Made by a program: the position numbers and the translations under genes. Below, one piece after another: positions 7,888 to 15,670 of a DNA stretch of 64,000 nt; within the stretch, counting starts at the first letter, position 1, and each line of letters opens with the position of its first letter. The stretch is from SG8-30 sp963715485 (GTDB taxonomy: Bacteria; Pseudomonadota; Gammaproteobacteria; Steroidobacterales; Steroidobacteraceae), in contig OY970244.1 in the NCBI GenBank assembly GCA_963715485.1, positions 1,736,001 through 1,800,000 on the forward strand, in the 5' to 3' direction. Below the pieces are notes generated by a model. It had not been told where the DNA came from. It searched no databases and saw only the letters and a list, made by a program, of their open reading frames with translations.

Positions 7888-9483
7888 ATGGATCCGCTCG
7901 CGTCAGAAATCTCCAGGCGACGCACTTTCGCCATCATCTCGCACCCGGACGCCGGCAAGACCACGCTGACCGAGAAGTTGCTGCTGTTCGGCGGCGCAAT
8001 CCAGATGGCGGGCACCGTCAAGGGGCGCAAGGCGGCGCGGCATGCAACCTCCGACTGGATGCGGCTCGAGCAGCAGCGGGGGATTTCGGTGACCAGCTCG
8101 GTGATGCAGTTCCCTTACCAGGAGCGAATCGTCAACCTGCTCGATACCCCCGGTCACGAGGACTTCTCCGAGGACACCTATCGCACGCTGACCGCGGTCG
8201 ACTCGGCCTTGATGGTGATCGACTGCGCCAAGGGGGTCGAGGCGCGGACCATCAAGCTGATGGAGGTCTGCCGGCTGCGCGATACCCCGATCATGACCTT
8301 CATCAACAAGCTCGACCGGGAAGGCCGGGAGCCAATGGAGCTGTTGGACGAAATCGAGAAGGTGCTCGGCATCGTATGCGCGCCGATCACCTGGCCAATC
8401 GGCATGGGGCGGGCCCTGAAGGGGATCTACCACCTGCTGGAGGACCGGATCTACGCCTACGACGCCGCTGAGTCGGGTCGCGTGGGGCGTAACCTGATCA
8501 TCGACGGCCTGGCCTCCGCGGCGGCCGGAGAGTTCCTGGGTGATGACGCTGCGGCGTTTCGCGAGGAGGTGGAACTGGTCAAGGGCGCAGCGCCGGCCTT
8601 CGATCTGGCGCTCTACCTGGCGGCACGCCAGACCCCCGTCTTCTTTGGTTCGGCCATCAGCAATTTCGGCGTGGAGGAACTGCTGTCGTTTTTCGTCGTG
8701 CACGCGCCACCGCCGATGCCACGTCATACGACCCTACGCACCGTCGAGGCAACCGAGCGACAACTCACGGGCTTCGTCTTCAAGATCCAGGCGAACATGG
8801 ATCCGGCCCACAGGGACCGTATCGCCTTCATGCGGATCTGCTCCGGCCGCTACCTCCGCGGCATGCGCCTGAGGCACGTGCGCCTTGGCAAGGAAGTCCG
8901 CATCGCGGATGCGCTGACCTTCATGGCCTCGGACCGCGAGCGTGCCGAAGAAGCGTTCGCCGGCGACATCATCGGCCTGCACAATCATGGCACGATCAAC
9001 ATCGGTGACACCTTTACCGAAGGTGAATCGCTGATGTTCACGGGCATACCGAACTTCGCCCCGGAGATATTCCGGCGCGCCGTCCTGAAGGACCCGCTGC
9101 GCATGAAGGCCCTGCAGAAGGGGCTCGACCAGCTGTGCGAGGAAGGCGCCACGCAGTTGTTCAAGCCGCTTCGGAACAACGACCTGGTTCTCGGCGCAGT
9201 CGGGCAGCTTCAGTTCGACGTGGTCGCGTTCAGGCTGGCGGACGAATATGGCGTGCAGTGTGCGTTCGAACCGATCAATGTCGCAACGGCCCGCTGGGTC
9301 TACTGCACGGATCAGAGGAAGCTGGGAGAGTTCCGCAGCCGTGCCCATGACAATCTCGCCGTGGACCATGCAGGGCAGCTGGTCTACCTGGCTCCGACCC
9401 GGATTAACCTGGAGCTCGCCATCGAGCGGGCGCCGGACGTAAGCTTCCGCGAGACACGCGAGCACCTTGCGCATGTCGCTTGA
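7888..9483 (+). CDS. prfC: Peptide chain release factor 3
   Basis: Translational GTPase of 531 residues that recycles RF1/RF2 from the ribosome after termination. GTPase motifs: G1 HPDAGKTT (19-26), G3 DTPGH (86-90) and G4 NKLD (140-143). The FSEDTYRTL segment and the domain II/III layout separate it from EF-G and LepA. Length equals that of typical RF3 (about 527-534). ATG 7888 gives the family N-terminus. A palindromic repeat follows 37 nt after the stop. Confidence 0.97.
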   Translation: MDPLASEISRRRTFAIISHPDAGKTTLTEKLLLFGGAIQMAGTVKGRKAARHATSDWMRLEQQRGISVTSSVMQFPYQERIVNLLDTPGHEDFSEDTYRTLTAVDSALMVIDCAKGVEARTIKLMEVCRLRDTPIMTFINKLDREGREPMELLDEIEKVLGIVCAPITWPIGMGRALKGIYHLLEDRIYAYDAAESGRVGRNLIIDGLASAAAGEFLGDDAAAFREEVELVKGAAPAFDLALYLAARQTPVFFGSAISNFGVEELLSFFVVHAPPPMPRHTTLRTVEATERQLTGFVFKIQANMDPAHRDRIAFMRICSGRYLRGMRLRHVRLGKEVRIADALTFMASDRERAEEAFAGDIIGLHNHGTINIGDTFTEGESLMFTGIPNFAPEIFRRAVLKDPLRMKALQKGLDQLCEEGATQLFKPLRNNDLVLGAVGQLQFDVVAFRLADEYGVQCAFEPINVATARWVYCTDQRKLGEFRSRAHDNLAVDHAGQLVYLAPTRINLELAIERAPDVSFRETREHLAHVA

Positions 9484-9520
9484 CCTGGGAGCTGTCAGGT
9501 GCTGCGCGGGGAGTGTCTCG

Positions 9521-9538
9521 AAGGGGGACTGTCCCCTT
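9521..9538. repeat. REP-like palindrome, copy 1
   Basis: AAGGGG ... CCCCTT around a GGGGACTGTCCCC core, between prfC and the MFS gene. The core is identical to the copy at 51134-51150 and one base from the copy at 38463-38481. Confidence 0.65.
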
Positions 9539-9585
9539 CCGCGGTGGCTTGAGGCTTGTCCGCGCGTCTCCGCCGAGGACGTTTC

Positions 9586-10857
9586 TTGACGTCGGCACTG
9601 ACCCGCAGGCCGGTAGTCGCCTGGGCCCTTTACGACTGGGCTAACTCGGCCTTTGCGACCACGGTCATGGCGGGCTTCTTCCCGGTATTCTTCAAGCAGT
9701 ACTGGAGCATCGGTGTCGAGGCTTCGGTCAGCACCTTTCGCCTCGGTCTGGCTAACGGCGTTGCCAGCTTCATCATCGCGATAGCGGCGCCGCTGCTCGG
9801 AGCGATAGCCGACCGTAGTGGTTCGCGGGTGCGGCTGCTCGCCATGGCGACGGTGCTCGGTGCGGCCGCGACTGGCGGCCTGTACCTGGTGGAGGCGGGT
9901 CACTGGCAGCTCGCGGCCATGCTCTACGGGCTGGCGTCGATAGGGTTCTGGAGCGGCGTGACGTTCTGCGACTCGCTGCTGCTCGACGTTGCCGCGAAGG
10001 ACGAACTGGACCTGGTCTCGGCCTACGGATACGCGCTCGGCTACATTGGTGGCGGCTTGCTGTTCGCCATCAATGTCCTGATGACCCTCAGGCCGGAGCT
10101 CTTCGGCCTTGCGCTGGCAAGCGACGCTGTCCGGCTGTCCTTCGTGACCGTGGCCGGCTGGTGGCTGCTGTTTTCCGTGCCGGTCCTGCTGTACGTCCGC
10201 GAGGCAAGGCCTGCGCAACCGCTTGGCGTGATCGCGGCCGCCCGCGCCGGCTGGCGCGAATTGGGCGCGACGATCACGCACGTCCGGGCCTATCGACCGC
10301 TGGTCTGGTTCCTGCTCGCCTACTGGCTCTACATCGACGGGGTCAATACGGTCATCAAGATGGCGGTCGACTACGGGTTGTCCCTGGGGTTCCCCCAGGA
10401 GAGCCTGATTACCGCGTTGCTGCTCACACAGTTCGTGGCCTTTCCGGCGGCGCTGGCCTTCGGCTGGCTCGGCTCGAGAATTGGCGCGGCCAACGGCATT
10501 TTCATCGCGCTAGCCGTCTACGCCTGCGCGACCGTCGGTGCCTACCAGATGGACAGCACCTGGGAGTTCTACGCCCTCGCCGTGACCATTGGCCTGGTTC
10601 AGGGCGGCGTGCAGTCGCTGTCGCGCTCATATTTCGGGGCGCTGGTCCCGGCTGGCAAGCAGGGTGAGTTCTTCGGCTTCTATAACATGATGGGCAAGTT
10701 CGCCGCGGTGCTTGGCCCGATGCTGGTCGGCGTCACTGCCCTGATGACCGGCAGCACCCGCGCGGGAATCCTGTCGGTACTGGTACTGTTCGTCGCGGGC
10801 GCCGCACTGTTGTGGAGGGCACGGCGTATGGAGAACCGGATGCAGGGCGCGTCCTGA
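9586..10857 (+). CDS. MFS transporter, UMF1/Atg22-like
   Basis: Inner-membrane protein of 423 residues with about 12 hydrophobic segments. The N-terminal VAWALYDWANSAFATT stretch is characteristic of the UMF1 (Atg22-related) group of the major facilitator superfamily. Substrate unknown; fungal Atg22 exports vacuolar amino acids, but that does not establish the bacterial substrate. I prefer TTG 9586, which has GAGGA 6 nt upstream, over another TTG at 9556 with no ribosome-binding site. It converges on the M90 peptidase gene. Confidence 0.85.
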   Translation: MTSALTRRPVVAWALYDWANSAFATTVMAGFFPVFFKQYWSIGVEASVSTFRLGLANGVASFIIAIAAPLLGAIADRSGSRVRLLAMATVLGAAATGGLYLVEAGHWQLAAMLYGLASIGFWSGVTFCDSLLLDVAAKDELDLVSAYGYALGYIGGGLLFAINVLMTLRPELFGLALASDAVRLSFVTVAGWWLLFSVPVLLYVREARPAQPLGVIAAARAGWRELGATITHVRAYRPLVWFLLAYWLYIDGVNTVIKMAVDYGLSLGFPQESLITALLLTQFVAFPAALAFGWLGSRIGAANGIFIALAVYACATVGAYQMDSTWEFYALAVTIGLVQGGVQSLSRSYFGALVPAGKQGEFFGFYNMMGKFAAVLGPMLVGVTALMTGSTRAGILSVLVLFVAGAALLWRARRMENRMQGAS

Positions 10858-10900
10858 ACCTGGCAGGTGTTCCGGTACAGGCTTCGCCGCCATCGTCGGT

Positions 10901-11767
10901 TCAGCGCGCGCCGGTCGTGTCGGGGCTTCCCGCCAGCGATTGTTCCTTCCACGACGCAGGATCGAGCCGGTAATACGAGCTCAGCTGGCCATACAGCGCG
11001 GGATGGCAGTCGCGCAGCAACTCCGCGGCCTCGAAGAATGCCTCGCTGCATACGGCGAAAAACTCGGCCTCGTCCGCGGCGGCGTAAGGGTCGAGCAATG
11101 TCGGCGCCCCGCGATCGACGGCGGCGCGGAGCACGTCGAACTCGTGCTGAAAGATCCCGGCCCAACGCGCATGCTCGGCCCTGCTGCGCAGCGCCGGCGC
11201 ACCGTCCGTGCCGCCGGCTTCATGGTCCAGGTAGTGGGCGAACTCGTGGATGACGACGTTGTAGGCCTCGGTGCCCCCAGCGCGTGCCTCGATGTCTTCC
11301 CAGGACAGGATGATGCGACCGAGGTCCCATGCCTGGCCTGACAGGACCTGCTCTTCCTCGGTGACCACGCCGTGTTCGTCATGCCACTGCTCCGGCACCA
11401 CGAACTGCCCGGGATAGATCAGGATTGAGCGCAGTTCGTCGTAGACGTGCTCGTCGCGCCCGAGGACCAGCAGGCAAGCCTGTGCGGCTACGGTCAGGCG
11501 CATGTGCCGGGTCACCCGCAGCCCCTGGCAACCCACGAATTCCTTTTCCCCCATGAACACCCTAACCAGGCCGTCCAGGCGCTTCCGCTGCTCCTCCGGC
11601 ATTCGGCGATACAAGGGAACCCGGCGGCGCAGGTACATCCGGTCGGCCTCGTCCAGTGGAATCGACCGCTGGTGCGCACGGCGACGTGAACGCATGGCCG
11701 GGTGCACGACGACCCAGGCGATGATTGCCGCGGCGGCGAGCAGGACCAGGATGACGCCGAAATTCAC
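10901..11767 (-). CDS. M90-type zinc metallopeptidase, MtfA-like
   Basis: Protein of 288 residues with an N-terminal membrane anchor (about 3-22) and a zinc-protease core: HEFAH at 174-178 followed by D181, as in the MtfA/M90 family. MtfA of E. coli is a cytosolic peptidase linked to the glucose regulator Mlc; the membrane anchor here makes that exact role uncertain. The GTG start at 11767 overlaps the transglutaminase stop (11764-11766) by 4 bp, which fixes the start and makes it the last gene of the moxR operon. The open frame further upstream belongs to an overlapping gene. Confidence 0.85.
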   Translation of the reverse strand: MNFGVILVLLAAAAIIAWVVVHPAMRSRRRAHQRSIPLDEADRMYLRRRVPLYRRMPEEQRKRLDGLVRVFMGEKEFVGCQGLRVTRHMRLTVAAQACLLVLGRDEHVYDELRSILIYPGQFVVPEQWHDEHGVVTEEEQVLSGQAWDLGRIILSWEDIEARAGGTEAYNVVIHEFAHYLDHEAGGTDGAPALRSRAEHARWAGIFQHEFDVLRAAVDRGAPTLLDPYAAADEAEFFAVCSEAFFEAAELLRDCHPALYGQLSSYYRLDPASWKEQSLAGSPDTTGAR

Positions 11768-13716
11768 GGCCGAAATCGTTTCACCAGAGAGCGCAGCAGG
11801 TCGAGATCCCCCGCCTCCGGCGCTGGAGCGTAGCGCAGCCGCAGGTACAGCTCGGTGATTGCCGCCGCATGCCGCTCGAGGTCGGGCCTGACCCCCCGGA
11901 CCCTTGCCAGGTAATCTCGTGGAGTCTCGTGCGGCGCACGCTCGATGCCGCGACGGGCGAGGCGGGAGGTGAAGACCCGGTAGTTTCGGGTGGCCGCGTC
12001 GGTCGGCCTCTGACGAAATTCCCAGGCGAGCCATGCTGACAGCACAGCGAACCAGACTGCCAGCCCGGTGCCCAGCAGGATGCCCAGCTGACGCCAGTCC
12101 GGTCTCTCGAAACCGAGTGTCTTGAGGATCTGCTCCTGGCTCTCGTCGGAGTAGCGCACGATCCAGTCGTTCCAGCGTGCGTTGACGTTGTCCCAGACCA
12201 GGCGGGCTTGCCAGAGCAGGTCGGAATTCCTGAGCAGCCGACCCGGGACCGGTTCGTCATCGGGCAAGGCGGCGTCGAGCCCGCGCTCGACCCGCTCAGG
12301 TGCGACCGCGGCGGTCGGATCCACCCGGGTCCAGCCACGCCTTGGCAGCCAGACTTCGGACCAGGCATGCGCGTGCGACTGACGCACGATCAGGTAACCG
12401 CCAACCGGATTCCAGTCGCCGCCCTGGTAGCCGCCGACCACGCGCGCCGGGATGCCGGCTGCCCGCATCAGCATGGTGAACGAAGAGGCGAAGTGACCGC
12501 AGAATCCGCGCTGCGTGTTGAAGAGAAAGTCGTCGACCGAATCGCGTTCAAGCCGTGGCGGCGTCAAGGTGTAGTAGAACTCCTGCTCACGGAACATGGC
12601 CAGCACATTTGCGATATAGGACTCGTCGTCTGGCGCTGCGCGACGCATGCTGGCGGCCAGTTCGCGGGCTCGCGGATTGCGGTCCGGTGGCAACTGCAGG
12701 TTACGGTTGCGCAGGGCGGCACCCAGGTCGACACCGGCCCGAAATGCGGGGTAGGACCTGGCGCGGTACTGAATCACTGCGTTGATCGGATTGCGTGTCC
12801 ATAGCTGGTAGTCCCAGCCCTGCTGCGCCATCTCTCTCGGCCACTCCTGCACCATGTCGAGCGCGAACAGCATGCGCTGACGGGTCGGCTCCAGGGTCAC
12901 CGTGTACGAGACCGGATTTCCGCGGAACTCAACCGCCGGCATGAAATAGCTCTGGGCCCGGGCGCGTGACCAGGTGAAGCCGTCGAACTCGGTCATCACC
13001 GGGCCCCGCCAGTAGCGCTGCAGGGGCGGCGGCACGGCGCCGTCGAAGCGGACGCGGAACGCCACGGTGTCGCTGATCGACAGTTCAGAGATGTCGCCTG
13101 GCGACATCTCCTCATTCAGTCCGGTCGCTGCCTGTTCGCGGCTGGGAGCGCCCCAGAAGTGGCCGGCTATCCTGGGAAAGAACAGGAACAGGATCAGCGT
13201 AATCGGCAGTGCCTTGAGCAGCATGGCGCCGGTGGTGCGAAACGGCCTGAGCGGCTGGTCGTCGGCGCCGGCCCGCGCCACGTTGAGCAGCGAGGCGGAC
13301 AGCAACCAGACGGCCGGAAGGACCCAGGCCGCTGCCACCATGTCCTGTCCGTACAGCAGGGTGGACAGGCACAAGAACCAGCCAATGAAAACCAGGACCA
13401 CGTGATCCCGCGGGCGACGAGTCTCCAGTAGCTTGAGCGCTGCCATGAGGGCCAGCAGCGCGGTGCCCGCATCGAGACCGGTCAGCGCATGGTAGCTGAG
13501 GGCAATGGCGGCGGTCGCCGCAAGCGCCACCACGCTACGCAGTAAACGGCCTGGCAGCGCCCAGCCACGGTGCTCGGCGAGCAGCCGCCAGACGCAGACC
13601 GCCAGGGCGAGCAGCGTAATCCACGGTCGAAGGTGAACGGTATGCGGCGCCACGGCCACCACCAGGCCGCCGATAGTCCAGCTCAGCCGCCGCATCCCGT
13701 CGCCTGGCTCACGCAT
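11764..13716 (-). CDS. TgpA-like transglutaminase (DUF3488)
   Basis: Membrane protein of 650 residues. The N-terminal third has about six hydrophobic segments (DUF3488 region), followed by a periplasmic transglutaminase core and one more membrane segment near residue 565. The catalytic triad is visible: Cys406 (GFCGH), His450 (HAW) and Asp466 (RVDP). The Pseudomonas aeruginosa homologue TgpA is a periplasmic transglutaminase important for viability. ATG 13716 overlaps the DUF58 stop by 8 bp. Part of the moxR-DUF58-tgpA-M90 unit. Natural substrate unknown. Confidence 0.93.
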   Translation of the reverse strand: MREPGDGMRRLSWTIGGLVVAVAPHTVHLRPWITLLALAVCVWRLLAEHRGWALPGRLLRSVVALAATAAIALSYHALTGLDAGTALLALMAALKLLETRRPRDHVVLVFIGWFLCLSTLLYGQDMVAAAWVLPAVWLLSASLLNVARAGADDQPLRPFRTTGAMLLKALPITLILFLFFPRIAGHFWGAPSREQAATGLNEEMSPGDISELSISDTVAFRVRFDGAVPPPLQRYWRGPVMTEFDGFTWSRARAQSYFMPAVEFRGNPVSYTVTLEPTRQRMLFALDMVQEWPREMAQQGWDYQLWTRNPINAVIQYRARSYPAFRAGVDLGAALRNRNLQLPPDRNPRARELAASMRRAAPDDESYIANVLAMFREQEFYYTLTPPRLERDSVDDFLFNTQRGFCGHFASSFTMLMRAAGIPARVVGGYQGGDWNPVGGYLIVRQSHAHAWSEVWLPRRGWTRVDPTAAVAPERVERGLDAALPDDEPVPGRLLRNSDLLWQARLVWDNVNARWNDWIVRYSDESQEQILKTLGFERPDWRQLGILLGTGLAVWFAVLSAWLAWEFRQRPTDAATRNYRVFTSRLARRGIERAPHETPRDYLARVRGVRPDLERHAAAITELYLRLRYAPAPEAGDLDLLRSLVKRFRP

Positions 13717-14680
13717 CGGCACTTTCCGGAGGATGGAACTCGGCCAGGGCGGCCAGGCAGCGGCGACGCTGCGACTCACCGGGCTCGGGCGCGAACTCGA
13801 CTCCGGGCAGGCGCAACCCGAATGCCTCGCCGCGGTCCTGCGCATCGACGATCCACCGCGCCAGGACACTGATTCGCGCTTCGAGGTCAGCGCCGGGCGC
13901 GTGATCCAGGTCGAACATCATGGCGGGAGCGGCCGTTCCGGAAAACTCCTTGACCAGCAGTTCGCCGCCGCGCGCGTGCGCTTTCCAGGCGATGCGCTTC
14001 GGTGAATCGCCAGGGTGATAGTCCTTGAGGCCCGCGAAGTCCTCGTCGCCATGGCGCTCGCCGCCGGCTCCCTCGACCCCGGGCGCGTGCGGCGGCGGTG
14101 GTGCGCTTGCTGCGGGCTTCGGGTAGACCAGGCAATCGGTGTCAGGGTGCAGGACTGCCCAGGCCCGGAACAGTCCAAAAGGATAGCGGGTCGCGATCTC
14201 CCAACGGGTCAAGCGGACGCGTCCGCGTCGGCTGGTCGGTATCCCGAGTCGCACGAGCGCGTCCGCCGCGGGCGGGACGGTCGTAACTGTACGGCGGCCG
14301 GTTCCGTTCTCCACCTCGATGTCGATCCGCGCTGCCTGGCTGGGGTTCGCGAGGCTCAGCCGAAAACCCGCATCCTGCCCGGCGAAGGGTGGCTCGGTGC
14401 CGGCCCCCGCGATTGCCAGCTCGACCAGGTTGCGGTGGCAGGCATGCATTGCCACCAGGCCAAGCGCGGTCAGCAGGAAAGTCAGCGCCAGTCCGAGGTT
14501 GTTGGCGTAATTGAGTGATCCGAGCAGCATCGAAAACAACATCACGCCGAAGGCAATGCCGAGGCCTGTGGGCAGGATGTAGATCCTGCCCCTGTGGAGA
14601 CGGACGGTGCCGTGATCCGGCCCCTGGCGCCGGCGGATCCAGTTGCGGCCCCAGTTGCGGATGATTGCGGCAGGTCTCAT
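13709..14680 (-). CDS. DUF58 domain-containing protein
   Basis: Protein of 323 residues with two membrane segments near residues 36-55 and 60-80 and a DUF58 region at about 205-260 (EDFAGLKDYHPGDSPKRIAWK, which is the family hallmark). DUF58 proteins are encoded with MoxR ATPases and transglutaminases, and the same set is present here. They resemble von Willebrand-type domains but lack an obvious complete MIDAS site. Function unknown; probably part of a MoxR-dependent envelope complex. Starts 42 nt after moxR stops and overlaps the transglutaminase gene by 8 bp. Confidence 0.9.
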   Translation of the reverse strand: MRPAAIIRNWGRNWIRRRQGPDHGTVRLHRGRIYILPTGLGIAFGVMLFSMLLGSLNYANNLGLALTFLLTALGLVAMHACHRNLVELAIAGAGTEPPFAGQDAGFRLSLANPSQAARIDIEVENGTGRRTVTTVPPAADALVRLGIPTSRRGRVRLTRWEIATRYPFGLFRAWAVLHPDTDCLVYPKPAASAPPPPHAPGVEGAGGERHGDEDFAGLKDYHPGDSPKRIAWKAHARGGELLVKEFSGTAAPAMMFDLDHAPGADLEARISVLARWIVDAQDRGEAFGLRLPGVEFAPEPGESQRRRCLAALAEFHPPESADA

Positions 14681-14722
14681 GCATCCTCGCCGTACTTCGC
14701 GGCCTTGACGAGCAACTGTCGA

Positions 14723-15670
14723 TCAGGGAATCGGCACTGCTTCCACCAGTGCCCGCGCCATTTCGACCGGCCCGCGCCGGTCCGCCGCGTCACGCGGCCG
14801 CAGGCGGTGACCCACGACGGCTGGCAGGACGCTTTGCAGGTCTTCCGGCAGCACACCCGCATGGCCGTGCAGGAACGCCCATGCCTGCGCTGCGCGCAAC
14901 AGGGATATGGCAGCACGGGTAGACAGTCCGGCGAGGAACTGGCTGCCGTCACGCGAGGCCCGCACGACGGCCTGCACGTAGTCCAGCAGTGCGTCGCTGG
15001 CATGCAGTTCCGGGATCCGCTGCTGCAGCGCTAGGATCATCTCGGGATCCAGCACGGCCGGCAGCGTGGCCAGCAGGTCGCGGCGGTCGCGACCGCGCAT
15101 CAGCGCGCGTTCGTGGGTGGCGGCCGGATAGCCGAGTTCGATGCGCATCAGGAACCGGTCGAGTTGCGACTCTGGCAGCGGAAAGGTCCCAACCTGGTAA
15201 GAAGGATTCTGCGTCGCCACGACGAAGAATGGGTCAGGGAGCGGATGCGAGACACCGTCCACGGTTACCTGGCGCTCTTCCATGGCCTCGAGCAGCGCGC
15301 TTTGCGCCTTTGGCGTTGCGCGGTTGACCTCATCGGCGAGCACCAGCTGGGCGAAGACCGGACCGCGGTGAAACTGGAATGAGCCGCTGCCACGGTCGTA
15401 GACCGACACACCAATGACGTCCGCCGGCAACAGGTCGCTGGTGAACTGGACGCGCTGGTAGGTCAGGCCCAGCACGCGTGCCAGTGCATGCGCCAGGGTG
15501 GTCTTGCCGACGCCGGGAATGTCCTCGATCAACAGGTGTCCACGGGCGAGCAGGCAGGCAACGCTGAGTCGGATCTCGCGATCCTTGCCGAGCACCACCT
15601 GGTTCAACTGGGCGATGGCGGCTGAGAGTGACTCACGCTGCGGGTCGGTACTGTCGCGGAAGGCGTTCAT
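14723..15670 (-). CDS. MoxR family AAA+ ATPase
   Basis: Cytoplasmic AAA+ ATPase of 315 residues, thought to act as a chaperone for assembly of partner proteins. Walker A is GVGKTT (53-58) and Walker B is LVLADEVNRA (about 113-122), the sequence typical of MoxR. The start overlaps the valS stop by 4 bp (15667-15670), so its translation is coupled to the synthetase. Downstream partners are DUF58, TgpA and the M90 peptidase. Confidence 0.93.
   Translation of the reverse strand: MNAFRDSTDPQRESLSAAIAQLNQVVLGKDREIRLSVACLLARGHLLIEDIPGVGKTTLAHALARVLGLTYQRVQFTSDLLPADVIGVSVYDRGSGSFQFHRGPVFAQLVLADEVNRATPKAQSALLEAMEERQVTVDGVSHPLPDPFFVVATQNPSYQVGTFPLPESQLDRFLMRIELGYPAATHERALMRGRDRRDLLATLPAVLDPEMILALQQRIPELHASDALLDYVQAVVRASRDGSQFLAGLSTRAAISLLRAAQAWAFLHGHAGVLPEDLQSVLPAVVGHRLRPRDAADRRGPVEMARALVEAVPIP

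Noticed and set aside
8734..10281. Long open frame on the minus strand over prfC and the MFS gene
   Set aside because: It lies opposite two clear genes, has no recognisable motif, and is explained by GC-rich codon bias.
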